Shown piece by piece: positions 1-8,012 of a stretch of DNA of 64,000 nucleotides (position 1 is its first letter; each line of letters opens with the position of its first letter). This DNA is from Bin80 sp026709335 (GTDB lineage Bacteria > Bacteroidota > Rhodothermia > Rhodothermales > Bin80). Position numbers and translations under genes: made by a program. Where the stretch lies: contig OZ241385.1 of NCBI GenBank assembly GCA_965200825.1, forward strand, positions 2,170,001 to 2,234,000. Reading direction: 5' to 3'. Under the pieces are notes generated by a model. It ran no database searches, was not told the DNA's origin, and saw only the letters and a list, made by a program, of their open reading frames with translations.

Positions 1-698
1 TGATTCGACCCGTGGTGTTGTGCTTGATGTCGGGGAAGGACGGACGAAAAAAGGCGCTATCGCGCTATTAGAGCGCATTTTTGAGGACATAAAAGAGAAA
101 GTAGAGACGGTCTCCATCGATATGTGGAAAGCCTTCATTGGGGCGGTCCGAACGGTCTTTCCCGAAGCGGCCCTGATCCATGACCGGTTTCATTTGATCC
201 AGTATCTCAATACAGCTCTGAACAAGGTTCGCCAGCGTGAAGTGAAACCCCATCCGGAAGAATTGAAAGGGAGCCGGTTTGCGCTGTTGAAGAACGAGAA
301 GAATCGCACCAAAACGCAGGAAGAGATCTTCAAGGTCATCCAGGAAGCCAACCTGGAAGTCAGTGTTGCCTGGCGATTGCGAGAAGACTTCAAAGCCCTC
401 TTTAACAGCACCTCTTTCGCCGAAGCAAAGAAAGATTTTGATCTCTGGATCAAAAGCGTGGAAACCGCAGGGGTGAAAGAAGTCATCAAGATTGCAGAGA
501 TGTTCAGAGAACATTATGAGGGAGTCTGTGACGCGCTTTGCCATTCACAATCCAATGCGATCGCTGAACGTATGAATGGGAAAATTCAAGAGATCAAAAC
601 CATCGGAAGAGGATACAGAGGGTTTGAAAACTTCAGAGTCGCAATTTTCTTTTTCTGCGGAGGTTTAGATCTTAAACCACACAAAGCTCAGTAGAACC
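1..698 (+). mobile_element. ISL3-family insertion sequence, 3' part (cut by window edge)
   Basis: The last 698 bases of an ISL3-type element. Its 3' terminus ends in CAGTAGAACC, the same end as the full copy at 6725-8012 in inverted orientation. The 5' end lies outside the window. The element abuts the 3' end of the OLD-family gene, whose last codons are read from the IS terminus. Confidence 0.85.
2..694 (+). CDS. ISL3-family transposase, C-terminal part
   Basis: Partial DDE transposase open at the left edge, in the frame beginning at base 2. It corresponds to the C-terminal 230 residues of the complete 407-residue transposase encoded at 6729-7952 and is nearly identical to it; the few differences include GYRGFEN versus GYRRFEN and AIFFF versus AILFF. 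The second catalytic region (SIDMWKAF) and the conserved C-terminal block (NAIAERMNGKI) are present. The 5' part is beyond the window, so whether this copy is intact cannot be judged. Confidence 0.9.
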   Translation, partial: DSTRGVVLDVGEGRTKKGAIALLERIFEDIKEKVETVSIDMWKAFIGAVRTVFPEAALIHDRFHLIQYLNTALNKVRQREVKPHPEELKGSRFALLKNEKNRTKTQEEIFKVIQEANLEVSVAWRLREDFKALFNSTSFAEAKKDFDLWIKSVETAGVKEVIKIAEMFREHYEGVCDALCHSQSNAIAERMNGKIQEIKTIGRGYRGFENFRVAIFFFCGGLDLKPHKAQ

Positions 699-2658
699 AT
701 AATTTATTGAAGGTCTTGAATATGCGTTCCGCTGTATCAAGAGTTTGGCGAACTTCTTCTGAATCATTTTTTAATATGTCTCCATTTTGAATGAGCCACA
801 TTGCCGGGTCATAGTGATTAAATTCCGAGATTGAGCTCGGCATCACATTGAACAGAGATTCAACCTTTTTAACCATGCGGATGCTAGACGATTCATTATT
901 CAGTTTCTCAATGGTAATACAGTAGTCTTCTGGCAAGTTATAACATCGATTCACAATTTCTACATAAACTTCTGGTGCAAAGATGTCTTCAATGTCTGCT
1001 TCTGGGGAATCACAGAAATCAGAGACCGTATAGAAATGACTTGCCATTAAGATTTCTGATTTTTTAATTCTCTCAACTTTTCCTTTTCCGCCTTGTACAA
1101 AATCTGTCAGGACTGCAATTTTTAGATCTTTCCCAGAGAATAGCGAAACAAACGATATAATTTTATCAATTCCTCCTGCTGGGCAGAGCGTCCAACGGGC
1201 ATCAAGACCTGTTCTGCGAAGTGATTCAAGTGCTTTGGAAAGGGCTTGTAAATATAGGATATCACTTGGACCTTCTACTAAAAGAATATATTTCCCGACA
1301 AAAAGAGTTTGTGTTATCTCATAACCAAGTGCACCTTGCAATGGGAAGAGCGTGTCCTTGTCAACCCTTAGGGCATCTTGGCTTACCTTGGTTCCATGAG
1401 TTGTGGGGCGAGTACTCGTTTTATCAACCTTGTCCTCTACAATTCGAACACACTCCAATTTATCAGGAGGAATCATGAACGGGGAATGTGTTGAGTAGAT
1501 CACTTGGTGGGCAGGAGCCAACTTTTCGTCAATAAATCTCAGTAGATCGCTCTGTGCCCTTCCATGCAATGATAGGCCAGGTTCATCCAAGACTAAGACA
1601 ATCGGGTGATTGCTCTGTTTGACTTGGGCGAATTTTACAAGAAATGAAAAGAACCATACGAATCCTGCACTTCGTTCGGAGAAAGGTGTGTCAACACGAT
1701 GTAAATTATTCTTTATACGAGATCTGGCTATCATCCCTGTATTAAATGGTGGTAGATCACCGGGACGAGACTGGTCAATACATATTTCTACTTCAAGATA
1801 TTCATTTTGTGACCAGTACTCAAATATCTGATCTGTTATATTGGTAGATGCTGCTTTTAACTTAGCATTAAAAGTTTCAAACGTAGATACATCGGTTATA
1901 GAATCCAAGGAAACACCTGCGAAATCCAAAAAATCCAGAAATAATTTTGATCCTCGGCATTCGTCGTAACTAATTTCTCCATTTTGAATTCTTTGCTTCG
2001 TCTGTTCTATCTGAATTGCACCATCCATTCGATCATACGCAGAAACGTACATGAAATGTGGAAGAAACTGAGATATCAGTTTAGACAATCTAGTTTTGAA
2101 GTTTCCATGTTCATTTAGATAATTTAACAATTCACGATGCTTGCCTGCAGGAGATGAAAGCTGGTTTAGAGCTTCCGAAAGTTGATCAAGATTTTCAGGC
2201 GAATAGGAATTGAGTGTTGATCGTTCAGTTGCATCCAACCGAAATTTTTTCAGATGATGCTCTATTATGACATCATCGTCTACATGCACATGGATCTCCA
2301 TATCTTGTCCATAACGCCGGGTTATTTGAATTTGTGAACATTTGACAGACTCTTTGCCAAGATTTTCGTTGATCGTCTGAATCTCACTTTCATTCAATTG
2401 CCAAGTGGTATGAACAACTTGAGCATCTTCATCCTGATGTTTCTCATCGTACGATACCAAGTGACGACGCGGGTAATCCCGTTCCTTGTTCAGAATTTCA
2501 TCGGTACCCTCACTTGGGTTCAATGCAGTCAATGCCAACAGTAGAGCACTTTTCCCTGCCTCATTCTTTCCCACTAGGCAGGTTACTTGATTAATATCAA
2601 ATTCTCCGCTGTCTTCTACAGACCGGAAGTTGGTAACTTGTGCTTTAATTAATTTCAT
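688..2658 (-). CDS. OLD-family ATP-dependent endonuclease (AAA ATPase + TOPRIM)
   Basis: A 656-residue protein. The N-terminal ABC-type ATPase domain has Walker A GKNEAGKS near residues 30-37, a signature-like SERSAG near 327-332, Walker B LVLDEP near 355-360 and an H-loop STHS near 389-392. A C-terminal TOPRIM region follows, with VEGPSD near 461-466, PAGG near 493-496 and LTDF near 517-520, then DIEDIF near 555-560. OLD proteins, including GajA of Gabija, are DNA nucleases used mainly in phage defence. The last three residues (WFY) and the stop codon are read from the end of the ISL3 element, so the native C-terminus and any gene downstream of it (for example a GajB-like helicase) have been replaced. 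It is divergent from the unknown gene at 2737. The TOPRIM acidic pair looks degenerate (D-F-V rather than D-x-D), so nuclease activity is uncertain. Confidence 0.85.
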   Translation of the reverse strand: MKLIKAQVTNFRSVEDSGEFDINQVTCLVGKNEAGKSALLLALTALNPSEGTDEILNKERDYPRRHLVSYDEKHQDEDAQVVHTTWQLNESEIQTINENLGKESVKCSQIQITRRYGQDMEIHVHVDDDVIIEHHLKKFRLDATERSTLNSYSPENLDQLSEALNQLSSPAGKHRELLNYLNEHGNFKTRLSKLISQFLPHFMYVSAYDRMDGAIQIEQTKQRIQNGEISYDECRGSKLFLDFLDFAGVSLDSITDVSTFETFNAKLKAASTNITDQIFEYWSQNEYLEVEICIDQSRPGDLPPFNTGMIARSRIKNNLHRVDTPFSERSAGFVWFFSFLVKFAQVKQSNHPIVLVLDEPGLSLHGRAQSDLLRFIDEKLAPAHQVIYSTHSPFMIPPDKLECVRIVEDKVDKTSTRPTTHGTKVSQDALRVDKDTLFPLQGALGYEITQTLFVGKYILLVEGPSDILYLQALSKALESLRRTGLDARWTLCPAGGIDKIISFVSLFSGKDLKIAVLTDFVQGGKGKVERIKKSEILMASHFYTVSDFCDSPEADIEDIFAPEVYVEIVNRCYNLPEDYCITIEKLNNESSSIRMVKKVESLFNVMPSSISEFNHYDPAMWLIQNGDILKNDSEEVRQTLDTAERIFKTFNKLWFY

Positions 2659-2736
2659 GAATCCTAATTGCTCAATTTATGGGCAAAAATTTGAGCTTTC
2701 AAGGAAACGATGTACGCAACGGATAGGTTTCAGTAA

Positions 2737-3558
2737 ATGCCCACATTAACAAATCTAGGAAGAACAAATAAAAATATAGACGCAGATGAAATCCAAAAGC
2801 GAGACTTCAGCACCGAAGATCGCACTGCGTTGGAACAGGTTGTGCATGCATTCAACCAGTCCACATCATACGATGGGCTTCCGAGTGAGATCGACTATAC
2901 GGGTACAGAGAAATGGATGTATAACATTGCTTTGTCAAACCCTACTCTGACATGGAATATCCTAAACGCCTATATGAAGATTCACCTGTTGAGTTTAAAT
3001 GGAGATCGTAAGCCCTGGAAGCATAGCTTGATTTCTTTATTCAATCAGATCCGAGAGAAGGGACATCATGTTGTGTATGAGCGGTTGAGAATACCTGTAT
3101 CTGTTCCTGAAAAAGAATCTCTGCAAACGGGATTTCGAACACGTAGCAACTTTCTCAGATTGGAGGCACAGTATAGAGAGTCCACAAACAAGAAGATTCA
3201 AACGAATGTAACTTTACTGGACGCTTTATCAGAGAAGCCGGATATGAAGGTTTATAGTTTGGCATCCGATCCAGACTATGCCTATCGGGCATATCAGATC
3301 CTAACGAATCCATCTATGAAATATTACGCAGTTGCTAAACTGAAGGATATTGCCGACGGGGTGCCTGGTACGAAAATACAACGTGAATCATCTATTTTGA
3401 ATCAATGTTTTTCTGCACTTGAAGAAAAGGGATGTTTTTCAGACAAAGCTATTCATGCCGTTTTTGAACATCCTGAATGGGCATGGCAAAAAATTGGTAA
3501 CTGCAACTGGAATCAAACATCAGGACAAGATCTTACTCGCTTATTGACAGAATATTGA
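2737..3558 (+). CDS. Hypothetical protein, 273 aa, divergent from OLD gene
   Basis: I do not recognise a family. The protein is soluble-looking and mixed alpha-helical, with no signal peptide, membrane segment or nucleotide-binding loop that I can see. It is rich in aromatic and charged residues, with repeated Trp/Tyr in the N-terminal half (KWMYNIA, LTWNILNAYMK) and at the C-terminus (EWAWQKIGNCNW). Its start lies only 78 bases from the divergent start of the OLD-family ATPase, so the two could share a promoter region and possibly a function. It ends before a gene-poor 560-base stretch and the IS21 remnant. Confidence 0.65.
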   Translation: MPTLTNLGRTNKNIDADEIQKRDFSTEDRTALEQVVHAFNQSTSYDGLPSEIDYTGTEKWMYNIALSNPTLTWNILNAYMKIHLLSLNGDRKPWKHSLISLFNQIREKGHHVVYERLRIPVSVPEKESLQTGFRTRSNFLRLEAQYRESTNKKIQTNVTLLDALSEKPDMKVYSLASDPDYAYRAYQILTNPSMKYYAVAKLKDIADGVPGTKIQRESSILNQCFSALEEKGCFSDKAIHAVFEHPEWAWQKIGNCNWNQTSGQDLTRLLTEY

Positions 3559-3660
3559 GGGTAGAAATCAATTATTTATTATAGCCTGTAGATGGTTGCA
3601 TATATAGTAAAATATTTAATACATAACTACATTTGTATTAATGTACCTAAATATAAAATA

Positions 3661-3864
3661 ATGACAGAAGACGAAATACTGTGTAATAAAATCAAATCAG
3701 AAACTTTTGCATATCGCCAAGCACCGCAATGGACCGACGGGGATTTGCCATCTTCTGTTTGACAAGAAAAAAACACTCTTCAAGCCTTTTACCGACAGGA
3801 TATAGATCCCTCCGCTTGTCTTGATGATAAAACCTGCATGCAAACCATTATTGAATTGGGTTGA
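3661..3864 (+). pseudogene. Possible small ORF interrupted by an in-frame TGA
   Basis: From the ATG at 3661, 33 codons lead to a TGA at 3760-3762. The same frame then stays open for another 33 codons to a TGA at 3862. The peptide on both sides of the first stop looks protein-like (AYRQAPQWTDGD, then FYRQDIDPSACLDD), so it may be a small gene killed by a nonsense mutation. No family is recognised and chance is possible. Confidence 0.25.
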
Positions 3865-4121
3865 ATCTCATCTATTCAAGATGAATCAGAAAGAGCGTCA
3901 ACACAAAGATCCAACGATCTTCGTTGACCGGAAGAGAGCGGTTGCACAGGTAGATCAACATCAATCCACTGCATTCACATGTAAACGGGATGCAATTCGG
4001 TGGATCACGTGCCGGGCAAAGACGGCGTTCCAATTCCATCGTTATGGTCAATGAATGCCCAGATGACAGCATGAAAGACCGTTGACTGACGGTACACTCC
4101 GTCCCCATGATAAAATGCCTC
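3865..4121. other. Gene-poor stretch between small ORF and IS21 remnant
   Basis: Only short overlapping ORFs on both strands are present here, with no recognisable family. The missing istB of the IS21 element would be expected on this side but is not found. Confidence 0.4.
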
Positions 4122-5665
4122 TCATCCTGATGGATCGTTTTTGTAATAAGCACCACCCCGAATATTTTGATGATCCATGACAGGAGGTGGTGCACTCTGG
4201 GGCTCTTCACGCTCCTTCATGTGTTTTAGAATGGATGCAATACTGGGATCGTTGTAAGCACGCTCTCCGATCAAGATGGCACGCTTGCAGGCTGCATCCA
4301 AGCGTTTGGGGCTGTATTTGTCCTGAAGGCTTAAGATTCCCCGGATGGAGCGGTAGTTCTGTTCAATGAAATGCCGACGCTCCATGACCAGCTCCACCAA
4401 GGCCACCACATTCGGACCCATCTCACGTGCTTCCGATAGCCAGTACATGGAATCAAGATAACGCCTATGCTTCTCGGGCATGTGAGATGCCTCCGTACGG
4501 AAGTGTCCCTTCACGCGCAACCGTGCATGGGATGCAACGCGTTGATCCTTCACAAAACATTCAATCAGATCTTCACGAATGCACACATGTACATGTCTCC
4601 AATGTAACGGCTGGGAACACTGTAGTAAGCATAGTCCACTTGAATATGATCATCAAAACTGACTTTGTGTTTTTTCCATTCCCGATAGTCAAAGCGATGC
4701 GGAGGAAGGGGATCCAGAGCCGGAAAATCCAGCTCTTCAAACTGACTTCGACGACTCCCTACCTGCTTCTGAAACGGCAGATCATTGAGGTCTTTCATCA
4801 TGGATGCAATCCTCTGATTGAGATCGGAAAGCCTGAAAAACTGAAGCGCTCGAAGTTCACTGAGAATCCGGTTCGTTACAAATTTAACCGCTCCCTCCAC
4901 CACACTTTTATCCTGAGGACGGTAGGGGCGAGCTGCCCAAATATGGCATCCATAATGTTCTCCGAGCTCCCGATACGTAGGATTCAGATCTGGATGGTGA
5001 CGCTTGTGGCGTACAACGGCAGCTTTGAGATTGTCGCAAACAATCACCTTGGGCGCTCCACCAAAAAACTCCAATGCCCGAACATGAGCACCGATCCAGC
5101 TGCGTAACCTTTGATCCATGACCGCCTCCACATACGTGTACTTGGAGCATCCAAGGGTCGCCACAAAGATCTGTGTAGGATACGTCTCACCCGTGGAGGG
5201 GTCCGTCACGTCCACCGTCGTTCCCGCAAAATCGACAAACAGCTTCTCCCCCGCGACATGATGGATCCGAAGCGTTGCTTTCTGGGGGCCAAGCCACGCA
5301 CGGTAGAGCTCACAAAAATGACCGTAACTGTATCCGTCGGGATGCGATGCACGATACTTCGTCCAGACGCGCTCTATGGTCATCCCTTTACGAGACAACT
5401 GTTGATGGATCTCTTTCCAGTCCGGTTGAGGTCGAGTACCTGATGAATCATCACCGGGAAACAGCAAAGACTCCAAGGACGACTCGGTCATTGCTTCGGG
5501 GAGCGGCCAGGTAGGCCCAGCCTCATCCGCACGACGAAGGTAGTTGCGTACCGTCGCCGGAGACAGTCCTACATATTGGGCGATCTTGCGCTTGCTATAC
5601 GACTCTCCGTAGTAGCAACGTAAAACCTCTAAAATCTTTCTCATTGAAATGCGTTGTTGGGGCAT
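4122..5665 (-). pseudogene. istA: IS21-family transposase istA, frameshifted
   Basis: Two consecutive reading frames together make one IstA of about 510 residues. The first (4565-5665) has the N-terminal helix-turn-helix (KRKIAQYVGLSPATV, residues about 25-40), the DDE core (FVDFAGTT, then VCDNLKAAV, then the E in KSVVEGAVK) and the start of the Mu-type C-terminal domain (AYYSVPSRYIG). The second (4122-4586) continues that domain (MPEKHRRYLDS, SPKRLDAACKRA). The frame changes by one base at about 4570-4585, around the codons for DMYMC. No IstB ATPase follows, so the element cannot be autonomous as seen. Real programmed shifting is unlikely because no slippery heptamer is evident. Confidence 0.85.
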
Positions 5666-5689
5666 GAAATAGTCCGTTTTGTGAAAAAA

Positions 5690-6293
5690 AAGACTATTAT
5701 TATCCTCAGTTCATTGTGCTCCAACAATAAATCCTACAGATGCGTATGATATGGATTCTACACGCAATTAATGCATCACTTTTTACCCAGCTGAGGTGGG
5801 CAACATCAATCTGAATCTACAGGTTCTTCCATTTTTATAGTGGGTTGACCGATTTTGATAGCCAACTGGATATAAATCCAGATCGCTAAAATAGACGAAA
5901 ATGCATTCAAAAACCGTAACCGATTTCGGAATTTCAAGCACGAATTTTCATGATCATGGTCTGACCTATTTGCATTTATCGGGCAATATTGGTGAATCAA
6001 AAAACATCATCAAATACTCTGATGATCTCTTTCAAATCTCTATTATCTCTTTTCCTTATCCTCATTTTTATGCCTCACCCACTTAAAAAACGGAAGCCCC
6101 CTTTTATTTAGAATGGAGTTGACGAAATGTTGATGAACGAATATTTGAGATCTCAATACACCACTCAATTATTCTGCATATCAATCCACATAAGAACCGA
6201 TTAATATACCAAATTCAGAGCCTTTATACGCTGAGATACGGGTTTCCTTTGCACAAAGACTCGCACATTTCAGACAATAGACGACTTTGTAGT
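5690..6293. other. Gene-poor stretch upstream of istA
   Basis: AT-rich sequence with only short, unconvincing ORFs. It probably contains one end of the IS21 element and decayed flanking DNA. I see no RNA gene or repeat array. Confidence 0.4.
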
Positions 6294-6500
6294 TTACTCC
6301 CCTTTTATATCCTCACCAGTTTCAAAATCTCCTTTCTTGGTCGTTTGAGGACTTTTCCTGAACTCATGAGAGTCCACTAACGCATCTTTACCTAAAATCC
6401 AGTACCCCTTCTTAAAACTGTAAGTCGCTCCATCAGGAATGTGTGGAGCTGTTTTATGTGGTTGTGGAACGGCAAATTCCAGAAGAATGTGTTTTGTCAT
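6294..6500 (-). CDS. Small hypothetical protein, 68 aa
   Basis: From the ATG at 6500, the frame gives a 68-residue acidic/basic peptide ending in KKGDFETGEDIKGE. The end resembles the ETGED-type C-termini of small uncharacterised bacterial proteins that I have seen in mobile regions. No Shine-Dalgarno sequence is obvious. It lies between the IS21 remnant and the ISL3 copy. The function is unknown and the call is tentative. Confidence 0.35.
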   Translation of the reverse strand: MTKHILLEFAVPQPHKTAPHIPDGATYSFKKGYWILGKDALVDSHEFRKSPQTTKKGDFETGEDIKGE

Positions 6501-6724
6501 TACTAATTGATTGAGAAGAAAAACTTGAAAGTTTGAGAGCCTATGAACAATACTATTGCGCATAAAAATAAATAATATCCCATGCGCAGGCATTGATACA
6601 CGAGTTCATTTCTAATATGTCGAATAATATTCATCTCTTCGCTCTGAGCTAGGCATTTAGCTAAACATTGTTGCTTTTCAACCCCTTGTAATAGCATTAT
6701 TTGAGTCGTAACACCATAAATAGG

Positions 6725-8012
6725 GGTTCTACTGGGCTTTGTGTGGTTTGAGATCTAGACCTCCGCAGAAGAAGAGAATTGCGACTCTGAAGTTTTCAAA
6801 CCTTCTGTATCCTCTTCCGATGGTTTTGATCTCTTGAATTTTCCCATTCATACGTTCAGCGATCGCATTGGATTGTGGATGGCAAAGCGCGTTACAGACT
6901 CCCTCATAATGTTCTCTGAACATCTCTGCAATCTTGATGACTTCTTTCACCCCTGCGGTTTCCACGCTTTTGATCCAGAGATCAAAATCTTTCTTTGCTT
7001 CGGCGAAAGAGGTGCTGTTAAAGAGGGCTTTGAAGTCTTCTCGCAATCGCCAGGCTACACTGACTTCCAGGTTGGCTTCCTGGATGATCTTGAAGATCTC
7101 TTCCTGCGTTTTGGTGCGATTCTTCTCGTTCTTCAACAGTGCAAATCGGCTCCCCTTCAATTCTTCCGGATGGGTTTTCACTTCACGCTGGCGAACCTTG
7201 TTCAGCGCTGTATTGAGATACTGGATCAAATGAAACCGGTCGTGGATCAGGGCCGCCTCGGGAAAAACGGTTTTGACCGCTCCAATGAAGGCTTTCCACA
7301 TATCGATGGAGACCGTCTCTACTTTCTCTTTTAGGTCTTCAAAAATGCGCTCTAAGAGTGCGATCGTGCCTTTTTTCGTCCGCCCTTCCCCGACATCAAG
7401 CACCACACCACGGGTCGAATCACAAACGATCGTTGCATAGACATGCCCGCGCCGGAGGGCTTTCTCATCCACGCTCACATGAGCGACTGCTTCCAGCTTC
7501 CTTCGCTTCATTCCGCGCTCAACCCCCCGGTGCATGAACGCATGAACCTGATCAAATGAGCAGCGGATCAACCCGGCCGTTTTGGTCTGATTCTTGTTCA
7601 CCCGCAGGATCTCTATCGCCCAGCTCTCAAACGAATGCGTCGCATGACTTGATGGATCCGTCCAGGGAATCTCCATCGTTTTGATCCCCGCAGAAGACTT
7701 CACGCGTGGAAGTCTGCAATGAATATAACAAACGCTCTGAAACCAGTCCAAGTGACGCCATACGCGCTCCCTGCGACGGTCATAAAATACTCCGGGTTCT
7801 CCCGTCTCTGGACAGATCAGGTTCTGCCCCGAATGCGAAAGATAAACATCAATTCGTCGCTCCTTCGGGTTAAAGGTGACCTCGTCAACTTGCCACTCGG
7901 AGTCAAGTCCTAACGAGTCCCGCATCACCGCATTCATAAATTCCTTTGTCATGAAATTTCTATATTTGATTCAGCTTGAATTTAATCATTTCATACAAAA
8001 CCCTACAGAACC
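6725..8012 (-). mobile_element. Complete ISL3-family insertion sequence (1288 bp)
   Basis: It is bounded by imperfect inverted repeats: GGTTCTACTGGGCTTTGTG at 6725 and the complement of a related sequence ending AGAACC at 8012, matching at most of the first 27 positions. It carries one intact 407-codon transposase. The outer 8-mers, taaatagg (6717-6724) and ttttgata (8013-8020), do not match, so there is no direct target duplication. This suggests deletion or recombination after insertion. The insertion truncates the large helicase gene on its right. Confidence 0.85.
6729..7952 (-). CDS. ISL3-family transposase, full length
   Basis: A 407-residue DDE transposase. The N-terminal region includes the zinc-finger area (LICPETGEPG near residues 45-54) and a helix-turn-helix. 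The catalytic core is seen as SVDEKAL, SIDMWKAF and the C-terminal block SNAIAERMNGKI. It is nearly identical over its last 230 residues to the partial copy at the left edge, which points to recent activity of this element in the genome. The stop codon lies within the terminal repeat. Confidence 0.92.
   Translation of the reverse strand: MTKEFMNAVMRDSLGLDSEWQVDEVTFNPKERRIDVYLSHSGQNLICPETGEPGVFYDRRRERVWRHLDWFQSVCYIHCRLPRVKSSAGIKTMEIPWTDPSSHATHSFESWAIEILRVNKNQTKTAGLIRCSFDQVHAFMHRGVERGMKRRKLEAVAHVSVDEKALRRGHVYATIVCDSTRGVVLDVGEGRTKKGTIALLERIFEDLKEKVETVSIDMWKAFIGAVKTVFPEAALIHDRFHLIQYLNTALNKVRQREVKTHPEELKGSRFALLKNEKNRTKTQEEIFKIIQEANLEVSVAWRLREDFKALFNSTSFAEAKKDFDLWIKSVETAGVKEVIKIAEMFREHYEGVCNALCHPQSNAIAERMNGKIQEIKTIGRGYRRFENFRVAILFFCGGLDLKPHKAQ

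Noticed and set aside
68..544. Long antisense ORFs opposite the ISL3 transposase (also 6834-7334 on the other copy)
   Set aside because: They recur in both copies simply because the sequence is repeated, and show no protein family; shadows of the transposase frame.
688..2658. Calling the OLD gene a complete Gabija system
   Set aside because: No GajB-like UvrD helicase lies next to it; the IS occupies the downstream side. Only an OLD/GajA-like ATPase is supported.
3760..3762. Selenocysteine readthrough at the in-frame TGA
   Set aside because: No recognisable selenoprotein family and no clear SECIS hairpin directly downstream; a nonsense mutation or chance is simpler.
4565..4586. Programmed frameshift in istA
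   Set aside because: No slippery heptamer or strong downstream structure is seen, and istB is absent; mutation is more likely.
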